Of a stretch of DNA of 64,000 nucleotides, positions 16,205 through 24,483 are shown piece by piece; the stretch's first letter is position 1, and each line of letters starts with the position of its first letter. Location of the stretch: contig JAJEDD010000044.1 in assembly GCA_022821685.1 (NCBI GenBank), forward strand, positions 62,001 through 126,000, given 5' to 3'. The stretch comes from Acidimicrobiia bacterium. Lineage in GTDB: Bacteria > Actinomycetota > Acidimicrobiia > Acidimicrobiales > Aldehydirespiratoraceae. The notes beneath the pieces were generated by a model. The model was given only the letters and a program-made list of their open reading frames with translations, was not told where the DNA came from and searched no databases. Both the position numbers and the translations under genes were made by a program.

Positions 16205-17053
16205 TCAGCCGGTGATGCGGCGTAGTTCGGCTAGGCGGGGGGCCACCACCTCGGCGATGATGCTGGAGCGCTCGGACTTGGGGGCCAACGCGGCCTCGCC
16301 CCAGAGCGCCCGGCCGGCCATGAAGCCGGCGCAGCCCGCCGCGACCGCCGCCTGCACCTGGTCGCGGTAGGAGCGGTAGTCGCCGCCGCCCGACAGCAGC
16401 GTCCACGGCATGTGGCAGCGCTCGGTGATCTCGGCGCACGCCGCGGCCCACACCGAGCGGTCGGTTTCGGCGCCCGGATCCACCGGGAACGGCAGCTTGA
16501 GCAGGTGAGGATCCAGGGCCGCGAACCGCTCGACCGTCTCGATCACCACGCCGCGGCGATCGTCGGGGCCTTCGAGCCCGTAGAACAGCGGCTCGAGCAC
16601 CAGCGGCAGGCCGACCCGACGGCACTCGGCGAGGATCTCGGCCGCGGCCCGCTCCTGGGCGGCGCCGTGGAGACGGTCGGGCCGATACAGCACCAGCAGC
16701 TTGGCCGCCGCCGCCCCGGAGGCCGCCGCCGCCTCCACCGACCAGCCCTCGAGGATCCGGGTCGGGCCCGCCTCGGGACTGGCCGCGTAGCCCTGGGCCT
16801 CCAACGCCGCGGTGAAGCCCACCCCGGCCCGCAGCGTCACATCGAGGAGCTGCGGTATCGAGTACTCGGGTTCGAGCATCACGCCGGTGGCGCCCGCGGC
16901 CAGGGCCCCCACCAGGTCGCGCTTCAATTCGGTGATGTCGGCGGCACGGACCGAGTCCGGGTCGTCGGGGGCCAGCACCGCTCGCAGCGAGTCGCGGTGG
17001 TCGATGGCCAGAACCCCGAAGCGGCCCCCCACTGAGATCTGGTCCAGGCTCAC
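16205..17053 (-). CDS. LacD/tagatose-bisphosphate-like class I aldolase
   Basis: The 282-residue protein starts VSLDQISVGGRFGVLAIDHR and shows the class I (beta/alpha)8 aldolase features of the LacD family: a DHRDSL strand, AAKLLVLYRPD with the likely Schiff-base lysine, and a phosphate-binding LLSGGGDYRSY/AGFMAGRALW end. As the last gene of the inositol operon it most likely takes the place of IolJ, cleaving 6-phospho-5-dehydro-2-deoxy-D-gluconate to DHAP and malonate semialdehyde. A GTG at 17074 is an alternative start. I prefer 17053 because it gives a family-like N-terminus and because its GTGAGCCTGGA matches the repeated junction unit upstream. Confidence 0.8.
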   Translation of the reverse strand: MSLDQISVGGRFGVLAIDHRDSLRAVLAPDDPDSVRAADITELKRDLVGALAAGATGVMLEPEYSIPQLLDVTLRAGVGFTAALEAQGYAASPEAGPTRILEGWSVEAAAASGAAAAKLLVLYRPDRLHGAAQERAAAEILAECRRVGLPLVLEPLFYGLEGPDDRRGVVIETVERFAALDPHLLKLPFPVDPGAETDRSVWAAACAEITERCHMPWTLLSGGGDYRSYRDQVQAAVAAGCAGFMAGRALWGEAALAPKSERSSIIAEVVAPRLAELRRITG

Positions 17054-17167
17054 GGCTGAACCGTCCCGCGACACCGCACCGGCTCGAGGCTCACGGTTGA
17101 ACCGTCGCGCCGCAAGACACTGCCTCCCGGCTCGCCGCTGAACTGTCCTGCGGCTCGAGGCTCACGG
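17046..17167. repeat. Repeated stop/start junction between iolB and the aldolase gene
   Basis: The word GGCTCGAGGCTCACGG occurs at 17081-17096 and 17152-17167 (spacing exactly 71). A shorter third copy, AGGCTCACGG, lies at 17046-17055 (spacing 41). On the minus strand each copy contains GTGAGCC. In the copy at 17165 its TGA is the iolB stop, and in the copy at 17053 its GTG is the aldolase start. The spacer therefore looks like a tandemly expanded GTGA overlap. Confidence 0.75.
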
Positions 17168-18013
17168 CCCGGCCGGGGTCACCACCGGCAGACCCCACTC
17201 CCCCGCCGTCCAGTCGGACTCGATCCAGGTGTGCTCGGCCATGAAGCACGGCGGGGTGCGCCGCTCGTTGTCTTGGAGCTCGCCGGCCAGGTAGTTGAGG
17301 AAGTACATGTTGGCGCCGGGGCAGGCCACCGAGGTGTGGTAGCCCTTGGGCACCAGCGCCGCGTCGCCGTCGGTCACCACCATGGCGTCGTCGTAGTCCT
17401 CGTCGTGGCGCCAGTTGCGGTGGATGGCGTAGCCCTCGGGCCGGTCCAGGCGGAAGTAGTAGACCTCCTCGAGGTAGGGCGAGCCGTCGCGGCCGTCGTG
17501 GCAGTGCGGCGGCCAGCCCGACCAGGTGCCCCGGGGCACATAGACCTCGTAGAGGATCAGCCGCTCCGCGGGCAGCGGATGCGACAGCGAGTGGACCACC
17601 TGCCGGTAGGCCTGCCCACCGCCGCGTATCTCGATCCGCATCTCCGACGGCTCGAAGACCCGCACCGGGTAGCGGCCCTCAGCCGGGGCCGAGCCGACCG
17701 ACGCCAGCAGCGCGGTCTCGGACTCGATCCGGTACGGGGTGCCCGGCGGCACATAGACGATGCTGGCCATCTGGGTGAACACCGACTCGCGGCCCAGTTC
17801 GACCTCCAGGTCGCCGTCGCCGACCACCACCCGACCCTGGCCCGACAGCGGCACGATGGCGGTCTCGCGGCCGGCCTGCACCCCGGACCACGGCGCCGCG
17901 GCCAACACCTTCACCACCCCGAACTCCACATGGTCCCAGCCCGCCGACTCGGGGGTGACGTGCAGGATCCGACCCGGTCCCTGCGTCGGGCGCACAAGCG
18001 ACGAACTGATCAT
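17162..18013 (-). CDS. iolB: 5-deoxy-glucuronate isomerase
   Basis: The 283-residue protein is a two-cupin IolB: PLSGQGRVVVGDGDLEVELG and YVPPGTPYRIES in the first half, then the signature VPRGTWSGWPPHCHDGRDGS, LEEVYYFRLDRPEGYA and VPKGYHTSVACPG in the second, with the metal-ligand His/Glu set. IolB converts 5-deoxy-D-glucuronate to 2-deoxy-5-keto-D-gluconate, the substrate of IolC. The start is an ATG with an AGGAGAATC ribosome site. It is gene 13 of the operon, with 25 bases separating it from the RmlD-like gene. Its stop lies in a repeated junction unit. Confidence 0.95.
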   Translation of the reverse strand: MISSSLVRPTQGPGRILHVTPESAGWDHVEFGVVKVLAAAPWSGVQAGRETAIVPLSGQGRVVVGDGDLEVELGRESVFTQMASIVYVPPGTPYRIESETALLASVGSAPAEGRYPVRVFEPSEMRIEIRGGGQAYRQVVHSLSHPLPAERLILYEVYVPRGTWSGWPPHCHDGRDGSPYLEEVYYFRLDRPEGYAIHRNWRHDEDYDDAMVVTDGDAALVPKGYHTSVACPGANMYFLNYLAGELQDNERRTPPCFMAEHTWIESDWTAGEWGLPVVTPAGP

Positions 18014-18038
18014 GATGGATTCTCCTGGTTCTGTCGGC

Positions 18039-19013
18039 TCACGCCGCTAGCAGGTCGCCGGTGTTGCGCTGTTGGCGGAACCGGATCAGCAGCTCGCGGA
18101 TGCCGGGGGGCTCGTAGCCGAGGAGCTCGGTGGTGCGCCGCACGGTGAGGCTGGTGTCGTACGGGATCGGGAACTCGCCCACCGCCCCCGCCGCGGCTGT
18201 GTCGGGGGCGGTCACACTGAGCAGCGCCGGGTCGAGGTCGAAGACTTCGCAGGCCAGTCGGGCCAGTTCCATGCGCCCCGCCGATTCGGCCCCGCAGCAA
18301 TGGAACACGCCGCCGGCATCGAAGTCGGCCGCGATGCGCCACATCACCTCGGCGCACTCGCTGGCCAGCGACGGCGAGGCCACCATGTTGATGTTGTCGG
18401 CCTCCCACACGCCGAAGGGTCGGCCCGCTTCCAGCGCGTCGACGATGGAGGTGACGAAGTAGCCGAAGCCGCCGTCCTGCACCCGGGGGGTGGACTGGCG
18501 CATCCAGTGCATTCCGCTCACCGCCGACACCCGGGCCACCGCGGCCCGCGGGGCGCTGCGCAACGCAGCCTGCTCGCTGGCCATCTTGAGCACGCCGTAG
18601 TAGTTGACCGGGTTGGGTGGCGTGTCCTCGTCGGCGCCGGCCTGGGTGCCGTCGAACACCCAGTCGGTGGACACCAGGATCAGTTTGGCCCCCGCCGCAT
18701 CGGCGGCTTGGGCCAAGGTCTCGGTGGTGCCCACGAAGCTGCGCCAGGCCAGGTCGCGGTCGTTGTACATGGCCGCGAAGTCGTTGAGGATCATGGAGTG
18801 GACGATCACGTCGGGCCCGAAGGCGGCCACGCTGGCCAGCACCGCGTCGCGGTCGAGCAGGTCGAGGCGCTCGGTGGTGAAGGAGCCCTCGTCGGCGGGC
18901 ACGAACCGGTGGACGGGGCAGTGCACGGCCGCTCCGTGGCGCTCGGCGAACACCTTGACGATGTTCGACCCGACGAAGCCGGTGCCTCCACTCACATAGG
19001 CGCGCAACGTCAC
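18039..19013 (-). CDS. RmlD-like NAD(P)-dependent SDR (extended short-chain dehydrogenase)
   Basis: The 324-residue protein starts at a GTG and has the Rossmann GGTGFVGSNIVKVF, then SMILNDF, LVSTDWVFDGTQAG and the active-site NYYGVLKMASEQA (Tyr-x3-Lys), the pattern of dTDP-4-dehydrorhamnose reductase (RmlD) relatives. No other rhamnose-synthesis gene is nearby, and the gene sits between iolG and iolB in the catabolic operon, so a role in oxidising or reducing an inositol derivative or keto-sugar acid is more likely than cell-wall sugar synthesis. GGGAGGCGG precedes the start. The same start region is duplicated 71 bases upstream, making a 24-codon mini-ORF whose TGA overlaps this GTG. Confidence 0.8.
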   Translation of the reverse strand: MTLRAYVSGGTGFVGSNIVKVFAERHGAAVHCPVHRFVPADEGSFTTERLDLLDRDAVLASVAAFGPDVIVHSMILNDFAAMYNDRDLAWRSFVGTTETLAQAADAAGAKLILVSTDWVFDGTQAGADEDTPPNPVNYYGVLKMASEQAALRSAPRAAVARVSAVSGMHWMRQSTPRVQDGGFGYFVTSIVDALEAGRPFGVWEADNINMVASPSLASECAEVMWRIAADFDAGGVFHCCGAESAGRMELARLACEVFDLDPALLSVTAPDTAAAGAVGEFPIPYDTSLTVRRTTELLGYEPPGIRELLIRFRQQRNTGDLLAA

Positions 19014-19108
19014 CCGCCTCCCGCTACCCGATCTCGCCCGAGCACCCGTCCGGCCACAGCTGCATCACCTACACGCAACGTCACCCGCCTCCCACTACCC
19101 GATCTCGC
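19003..19108. repeat. 71-bp-spaced duplication of the iolG stop / RmlD start junction
   Basis: A 35-base unit at 19003-19037 recurs at 19074-19108 with one mismatch. On the minus strand each copy reads from GCGAGATCGGGTAG through GGGAGGCGGGTGACG, that is the iolG stop (TAG), a Shine-Dalgarno box and a GTG start. The upstream copy opens a 24-codon mini-ORF (19084 to 19010) ten bases after the iolG stop, and its TGA overlaps the real start of the next gene. Confidence 0.85.
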
Positions 19109-20105
19109 TGACCGCTACCGGGCGGCCCTCGCGGACCGACTTCCAGGCGGCCAGGCCCATCACCAGCGGGGCCCGGCCGTCGGCCAGGCTCACCGGCGAC
19201 GGCGCGCCGGCGACGGTGGCCGCGAAGGCCTCCCACTCGGCCAGATACGACGGGGTGTAGCGCTCCAGGAAGAAGTGCGGCAGCGGCGTGCCGTGGGCGC
19301 CGGCGAAGTCCCAGTAGCGGGCGGTGGCCGCGGGCGGGTTCTCCGAGCAGGCCATCCCGGCCGACCCGAAGGCCTCCAGGCGCTGGTCGTAGCCATAGAC
19401 GGCCCGGCGGCTGTTGTCGATGATGGTAATGGCGCCGCTGGCATGGGTCACCACCACCGCGGCGGTGTCGAGGTCGCCGGCCGCGCCGATGGCCGGATCG
19501 ACCCGCACCGCGCCGGTGGCGTACACCTCCACCGCCTCGCTGCCGGTCACGAACCGGGCCATGTCGAAGTCGTGGATGGTCATGTCGCAGAAGATCCCGC
19601 CCGACACCTCGATGTACGAAATGGGCGGCGGACCGGGGTCGCGGCTGGAGATGCGCACCAGGTGCACATCGCCCACATCGCCGGCGGCCACCCGGTCGCG
19701 CACCCCGCGGTGGGCGGCGTCGAAGCGACGGTTGAACCCGACCTGCACCGGAATCTGAGCCTCAGAGGCGGCCGCGATGCCCCGGTCCACTTCGGTGAGG
19801 TCCAGCGACAGCGGCTTCTCGACAAAGGCCGGCTTGCGGGCCGCGGCGACCTCCACCAGCAGGTCGATGTGGGTGTCGGTGGAGCTGCAGATGGCCACCG
19901 CGTCCACATCGTCGGCCTCTATGACCGCGGCCGGGCTGTCCGCTGACCGGGCCCCGAACTTCTCGGCCACCACCGCGGCTGCGTCGCCGACCACGTCGTA
20001 CACCGCGGCCAGCTCCGTGCCCGGCACCCGCTGGGCGATCAACTCGGCATGCATCGCTCCGATCCGCCCACACCCCAGCAAGCCAACACGCACCGGGGCG
20101 GTCAC
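19095..20105 (-). CDS. iolG: Inositol 2-dehydrogenase (Gfo/Idh/MocA family)
   Basis: From the GTG at 20105 (GGGAGG seven bases upstream) the product is 336 residues. The N-terminal Rossmann domain has VGLLGCGRIGAMHAELIA and the family EKP motif in PAFVEKPLSLDL. The C-terminal domain has VGFNRRFD, DMTIHDFDMARFV with the catalytic Asp/His pair, and an ERYTPSYLAEWEAF end typical of IolG. It would oxidise myo-inositol (or an isomer) to an inosose with NAD. The long frame upstream of 20105 is not protein-like and is rejected. It lies 64 bases after the desaturase-Rieske gene. A second Gfo/Idh/MocA enzyme in the same operon suggests a second polyol substrate. Confidence 0.88.
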   Translation of the reverse strand: MTAPVRVGLLGCGRIGAMHAELIAQRVPGTELAAVYDVVGDAAAVVAEKFGARSADSPAAVIEADDVDAVAICSSTDTHIDLLVEVAAARKPAFVEKPLSLDLTEVDRGIAAASEAQIPVQVGFNRRFDAAHRGVRDRVAAGDVGDVHLVRISSRDPGPPPISYIEVSGGIFCDMTIHDFDMARFVTGSEAVEVYATGAVRVDPAIGAAGDLDTAAVVVTHASGAITIIDNSRRAVYGYDQRLEAFGSAGMACSENPPAATARYWDFAGAHGTPLPHFFLERYTPSYLAEWEAFAATVAGAPSPVSLADGRAPLVMGLAAWKSVREGRPVAVSEIG

Positions 20106-20169
20106 GCCGATGCCTCCCAAGACACCGACCGTCGCTCGGTACAGCGACCGCCGACACGCACCGGCCCGC

Positions 20170-21621
20170 TCACTCGGGGGCCTTCTGTGGGGTGAGGCGC
20201 GACACCAGCTGGCCGTTGCGCACCGCCACGTCGTAGAGGGTGATCGGCTCGGTGGCCGGGTAGCGCAGCGCCTCGCCGGTGCACAGGTCGAAGCAGCCGT
20301 TGTGCTTGGGGCACTCGACCATGCCGTCGAGCACCGCTCCCTCGGCGAGGTGGGCCTGGCCGTGGGTGCACAGCCCGTCGCTGAGCACGAAGCCGTCGGA
20401 ACCGTCGTCACCGTCGTCGAGGTCGTCGGGATCGATCCGGTAGAGGGCGTAGGTGGCGTCGCCGCGGTCGATCCGGCGGGCCGACCCCACCGCCAGACCC
20501 GCGGCCGGGCCGAGGTCGATCAGGCCGTCGTGGGCATCTCCGGCCCAGGCGGTGAACCCGGTCTCGACGAACGACCGCTGCGATTCGGACACATCGGGCA
20601 CGTCGGGGCGGGGATCGTCATAGGACGGATCGCTCCACTGGCGGCGCAGCGTGGCGAAGATCCGCCGGTAGGCGCTGATGGTGGACCGGTCGGCCGGGGC
20701 CAGATAGTCCTTCACCTCGTCGTGGAGGGCGGGCAGCGCGTAGTAGGGCACGCTCGGGAAGATGTGGTGCTCGACGTGGTAGTTCATGTTGGAGTACAGG
20801 AACCGCAAGACGGGGTTCATGTACACGGTGCGCGAGTTGTAGCGGTGGTCGAGCACGTCCTCTCGCAGCCCGGCGTGCTGCATGGCCCCGAAGAAGACCA
20901 TGAGCCAGGCCCCGTAGAAGGTGGGCAGCCCGATGTACAGCGCGGGCACGATCGAGCCGATGGCGACGCACCACGCCGCGGTTCCGGCCAGCACCGCGAT
21001 GTAGGCCCGCGACTCCCACTTGAGCTTGGGCAGCTCGTCTTCGGGGATGAAGTCCCGGGCGTCGTCATCGATGCGGCCCGCGGCGTGCTTGAGGGTGCGC
21101 CACACCGCTTTGGGCAGGATCGCCACCGGCAGGTACACCCCGGCCACGGTGCGTGGGCTCGACGGTCGGGGGAACATGATCTCGGGGTCGCGCCCCACCA
21201 CGATGGTGTCGGTGTGGTGGCGCACGTGCGACCAGCGCCACAGCGTCGGCTGGCGCAGCAGCATGAACGAGGCGATGTAGTACACGATGTCGTTGAGCCG
21301 CTTGGTGCGGAAGGCGGTGCCGTGGCCGCACTCGTGCCAGCGGGAGTCGCCCGCCCCGCCGTAGAGGGCGCCGTACACCCCGAAGGCCGGCACCGCCCAC
21401 CAGGTGCCCAGCGCCAGGAAGGCGAGATAGCCGAACAGCGCCAGCAGCCCGAGCCACAGCAGGGTGTCGCGGGCCGCTCGGGCATTGGTGCGAACCTGGA
21501 GGTCGCGGAGCCGCTCGGGGTCGATGGGCGGGCGGAACCACTCCGCCTCGGCCAGCCCCTGCTCAACCGCCAGCCGCGAGTCCGCCCCGGTCAAGCCGTA
21601 GTCGCGAACCACCGCGGTCAC
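20170..21621 (-). CDS. MocD-MocE-like fusion: membrane fatty-acid-desaturase-type oxygenase plus Rieske ferredoxin
   Basis: The 483-residue protein has two parts. Residues 1-350 form a membrane di-iron desaturase/hydroxylase: hydrophobic helices and the three His boxes HECGH, HVRHH (after RWS) and HVEHH (after MNY), in the order of the family. After a linker, residues 390-480 are a Rieske [2Fe-2S] domain with ligands in LCTHGQAHL and ECPKHNGCF. In rhizobial rhizopine catabolism MocD (desaturase-like) and MocE (Rieske ferredoxin) are separate proteins that remove the O-methyl group; here they appear fused. The inositol-operon setting supports O-demethylation of a methylated inositol or inosamine. 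The start is a GTG in a repeated junction. The reductase partner is not in the window. Confidence 0.85.
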   Translation of the reverse strand: MTAVVRDYGLTGADSRLAVEQGLAEAEWFRPPIDPERLRDLQVRTNARAARDTLLWLGLLALFGYLAFLALGTWWAVPAFGVYGALYGGAGDSRWHECGHGTAFRTKRLNDIVYYIASFMLLRQPTLWRWSHVRHHTDTIVVGRDPEIMFPRPSSPRTVAGVYLPVAILPKAVWRTLKHAAGRIDDDARDFIPEDELPKLKWESRAYIAVLAGTAAWCVAIGSIVPALYIGLPTFYGAWLMVFFGAMQHAGLREDVLDHRYNSRTVYMNPVLRFLYSNMNYHVEHHIFPSVPYYALPALHDEVKDYLAPADRSTISAYRRIFATLRRQWSDPSYDDPRPDVPDVSESQRSFVETGFTAWAGDAHDGLIDLGPAAGLAVGSARRIDRGDATYALYRIDPDDLDDGDDGSDGFVLSDGLCTHGQAHLAEGAVLDGMVECPKHNGCFDLCTGEALRYPATEPITLYDVAVRNGQLVSRLTPQKAPE

Positions 21622-21780
21622 GCCCGCGCCTCCGAATCATCCCGCGCCGTCCGATGCGGCCGCGCCGCTGGGCCGTAGCCGCGGGCCGCTGCGGTCACGC
21701 CGACTCCAGTGCCGCCCGATGCGGCCGCGCCATCGGGCCGCATCCGGCCACCGCCGCGGTCACGCCGACTCCAGGGGCGC
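21614..21780. repeat. Tandem duplication at the SDR stop / MocDE start junction
   Basis: Two 65-bp units (21651-21715 and 21716-21780) match imperfectly, sharing CCGATGCGGCCGCGCC and GCGGTCACGCCGACTCCAG. A third partial copy, GCGGTCACGC, lies at 21614-21623. Read on the minus strand, each contains GCGTGACCGC: in the first it holds the SDR stop, in the last the GTG start of the desaturase gene. The 138-base spacer is thus built of copies of one overlapping stop/start. Confidence 0.75.
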
Positions 21781-22572
21781 GGGGAATACCGAGTCGCCTG
21801 CGCCCAGCACGGTCTGGTCCCAGTCGACCACCGCCCCGGTCATCATCCCCGACTCGACGGTGGCCAGGTGCGCGACAGTGCGGGCGATCTCGTCGGGCTT
21901 GATGAGCCGCCCGAACGGCATCTGTGCCTCGGCCCGCTCCAGCCAGCCGTCTGTCGCGCCGTCGAACCTTCGCTGCACCGCGTCCTCGGCCGGCGTGTCC
22001 ATCCACCCGGGGCACAGCAGGTTCACCCGGATGCGGTGGGGCATCAGCGAAAAGGCGAGGTTGCGGGTCATGGCCACCAGCGCCCCCTTGGAGGTGGAGT
22101 AGGGCAGCAGCTTGGACGGTCCGCCCCGCCCCGCCACAGAGCCGATCAGCACGATCGTGCCCTCGATGGACTCGCGGACCATGATCCGGGCCACGCCCTG
22201 ACTGAGCAGTCCGGGCGCTCTGACGTTCACCGCCAGCATGGCGTCCCACAGCTCGGGGGGCGAGTCCCACACCGAGCCCCGGTCGGTGATGGCGGCACAG
22301 TTGACGAAGCTGTGGCAGGCGCCGAAGCGGTCGTCGAGAGCCGCGATCACCTCCTCGCAGGACTCTGTATGGGCGAGATCGGCGGCCAGGAACTCCGCCC
22401 GGCAGTCTGCGTCGGCCAGCGACGCGGCCGCGGCCACTCCCTTCATCGGGTCGCGGCCCACCAGCAGCAGCCCGGCCGCGCCCTCGGCGGCGAGGCGCTG
22501 GGCCACCGCGTAGCCGAGGCCCTGCGAGCCTCCGGTTATCAGGGCTACGCCGCCGCTGAACGAGCCTGTCAT
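21760..22572 (-). CDS. Short-chain dehydrogenase/reductase (SDR)
   Basis: From the ATG at 22572 the product is 270 residues, a classical SDR: cofactor loop ITGGSQGLGYAVAQ, NCAAITDRG (the NAG-like strand), catalytic Ser in VLIGSVAGRGG, Tyr-x3-Lys in LPYSTSKGALV, and VNLLCPGWMDTP. It is an NAD(P)(H)-dependent alcohol/ketone oxidoreductase, and in this operon probably acts on an inositol-derived ring or sugar acid. The start lies two bases after the iolD stop, so translation is coupled. A longer upstream frame overlaps iolD and is rejected. The substrate cannot be read from the sequence. Confidence 0.85.
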   Translation of the reverse strand: MTGSFSGGVALITGGSQGLGYAVAQRLAAEGAAGLLLVGRDPMKGVAAAASLADADCRAEFLAADLAHTESCEEVIAALDDRFGACHSFVNCAAITDRGSVWDSPPELWDAMLAVNVRAPGLLSQGVARIMVRESIEGTIVLIGSVAGRGGPSKLLPYSTSKGALVAMTRNLAFSLMPHRIRVNLLCPGWMDTPAEDAVQRRFDGATDGWLERAEAQMPFGRLIKPDEIARTVAHLATVESGMMTGAVVDWDQTVLGAGDSVFPAPLESA

Positions 22573-22574
22573 GG

Positions 22575-24458
22575 TCACCACCCCACTCTCTGGCGGGACC
22601 GACCCGCCTCCATGGCCTCTCGGGCCGCTCGCACCGACGGCCGGTCGCTCACCTCGGGCACGCCGACCTCCCAGAACGAGCCGCCCTCGGTCCAGCGGTG
22701 GGGATGGGTGCGCAGCGCGATCACGTAGGTCCGATCGGCGGCTCGGGCCCGCTCCAGCGCCGCTTCCAGCTCGGCGATGGTGTGTACCGTCTCGGTCTCG
22801 CAGCCCATCGAGGCCGCGTGGGCCGCGAAGTCGATGTCGACTTGCCGCTCGGTGCGACAGTCGGCGAACAGGTTGTTGAACGATGCGCCGCCCTGGTTGA
22901 CCTGGAGCCGGTCGATCACCGCATAGCCGCGGTTGTCGCACACCACCACGATGAGCTTGTGACCCGCGATCACGGTGCTGTAGAGGTCGCTGTTCATCAT
23001 CAGGTAGGAGCCGTCGCCCACCAGCACCACCACCTCGCGCTCGGGCAGGGCCATCTTGGCCCCCCAGCCGCCCGAGATCTCATAGCCCATGGTTGAATAG
23101 CCGTACTCGCAGTCGAAGGAGTGGGGCGCCTCGGCCCGCCAGCCGTTGACCAGCTCGGCGGGCAGTCCGCCCGCGGCGGCCACCACATAGGTCGATGCGT
23201 CGGCGGCCCGGTCCACCGCGCCCACCACCTGGGCGTAGGTCGGCAGCTCGGCGTGTGGGTCCGAGGAATCACCCTCGCCGCCTGCGCCGAGGGTGGCCGG
23301 TGCGGCGATCTTGTCGATGTAGGCGTGGTACTGGGCGGTCTCCGAGGCCGCTCGGGCCGTCCAGTCGGCGCCGGCCCGGTAGTCGCCCAGCGCCGCGCCC
23401 AGCTCGATCAGCCCCTCGCGGGCGTCGGCCACCAGCGGCACGCACAGGTGCTTGGTGGCGTCGAAGCGGGCCGCGTTGAGCGCCACGATGCGGGCCGACT
23501 CGTCGCCGAACACCGTCCAGGAGCCGGTGGTGAAGTCCTGCATCCGGGTGCCCACGGCCAGCACCGCGTCGGCGTCGGCGGCCATGGCGTTGGCCGACGC
23601 GCAGCCGGTCACCCCGATGGGGCCGCAGTTGAGCGGATGGTGCGCCGGCAGCGAGGTGCGGCCCGCGGTGGTCTCCACCACGGGGATGCCGCAGGCCTCG
23701 GCGAAGGCGGCCAGCTGCTCGGTGGCCAGCGACCAGCGCACTCCCCCGCCGGCGATGATCAGGGGCCGCTCGGCCGCTGCCAGCGCGGCCGCGGCCCGGC
23801 GCAGCTCGCCGGTGTCGGGGCGGGGCCGGCGGATGCGGTGCAGGGTCTCGTCGAAGAAGCGCACCGGATAGTCGAAGGCCTGGGCCTGCACGTCCTGGGG
23901 CAGCGAGATGAAGGCGGGGCCGCAGTCGCCGGGGTCGAGCATGGTGTTGACCGCATGGGGCAGCGACTGCACGATCTGCTCGGGGGCGGTGATGCGGTCC
24001 CAGTAGCGCACCACCGCCCGGAAGGCGTCGTTGACGGTGGTGGCGGGCGCGCCGAAGTGCTCCACCTGCTGCAGCACCGGATCCACCACCCGGTGCTCGA
24101 AGGTGTCGCCCGACAGCAGCAGCAGCGGCAGCCGGTTGGCCAGCGCCACCGCGGCCGCGGTCACCATGTTGGTGGCGCCCGGCCCGATGGAGCTGGTGGC
24201 CACCATTATTCTGCGGCGCTTGGCCGCTCGGGCGAACCCGCAGGCGGCCAGGGCCATGCCCTGCTCGTTCTGGCCCCGCCAAGTGGGCAAGGCGTCGCCG
24301 GCCTGCTCGAGCTCGTGGCCGAGGCAGGTCACGTTGCCGTGGCCGAAGATGGCGAACACGCCCGCGAACAGCGGCACGGCCTCTCCGTCGACCTCGATGC
24401 GCTGGGCCGCCAGGTACCGCACCAGAGCGCCCGATGCTGTCAGCCTCACCGTCTCCAT
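22575..24458 (-). CDS. iolD: 3D-(3,5/4)-trihydroxycyclohexane-1,2-dione acylhydrolase
   Basis: The 627-residue protein is a ThDP-dependent enzyme of the acetolactate-synthase superfamily with IolD features: FAGVFAIFGHGNVTCLG, the ThDP-activating Glu region RGQNEQGMALAACGFA, VATSSIGPGATNMVTAA, and the Mg-ThDP motif VGDGSYLMMNSDLYSTV followed by NRGYAVIDRLQVNQGG. IolD hydrolyses the ring of 3D-trihydroxycyclohexane-1,2-dione to 5-deoxy-D-glucuronate and is the most diagnostic enzyme of the pathway. The length is normal. It lies 25 bases after the Gfo/Idh/MocA gene and is coupled to the SDR gene. Confidence 0.95.
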   Translation of the reverse strand: METVRLTASGALVRYLAAQRIEVDGEAVPLFAGVFAIFGHGNVTCLGHELEQAGDALPTWRGQNEQGMALAACGFARAAKRRRIMVATSSIGPGATNMVTAAAVALANRLPLLLLSGDTFEHRVVDPVLQQVEHFGAPATTVNDAFRAVVRYWDRITAPEQIVQSLPHAVNTMLDPGDCGPAFISLPQDVQAQAFDYPVRFFDETLHRIRRPRPDTGELRRAAAALAAAERPLIIAGGGVRWSLATEQLAAFAEACGIPVVETTAGRTSLPAHHPLNCGPIGVTGCASANAMAADADAVLAVGTRMQDFTTGSWTVFGDESARIVALNAARFDATKHLCVPLVADAREGLIELGAALGDYRAGADWTARAASETAQYHAYIDKIAAPATLGAGGEGDSSDPHAELPTYAQVVGAVDRAADASTYVVAAAGGLPAELVNGWRAEAPHSFDCEYGYSTMGYEISGGWGAKMALPEREVVVLVGDGSYLMMNSDLYSTVIAGHKLIVVVCDNRGYAVIDRLQVNQGGASFNNLFADCRTERQVDIDFAAHAASMGCETETVHTIAELEAALERARAADRTYVIALRTHPHRWTEGGSFWEVGVPEVSDRPSVRAAREAMEAGRSRQRVGW

Positions 24459-24483
24459 GGCGACCTCCCCGCCCCCGTTGCTA

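Noticed and set aside
18039-19013. dTDP-rhamnose biosynthesis gene rmlD
   Set aside because: The fold matches, but no rmlA/B/C are near and the gene is embedded in an inositol catabolic operon, so only the family name is given.
18072-19946. 624-codon plus-strand frame opposite the RmlD-like and iolG genes
   Set aside because: Length alone is not evidence at this GC content; composition is His/Gly/Arg-rich and it has no motif.
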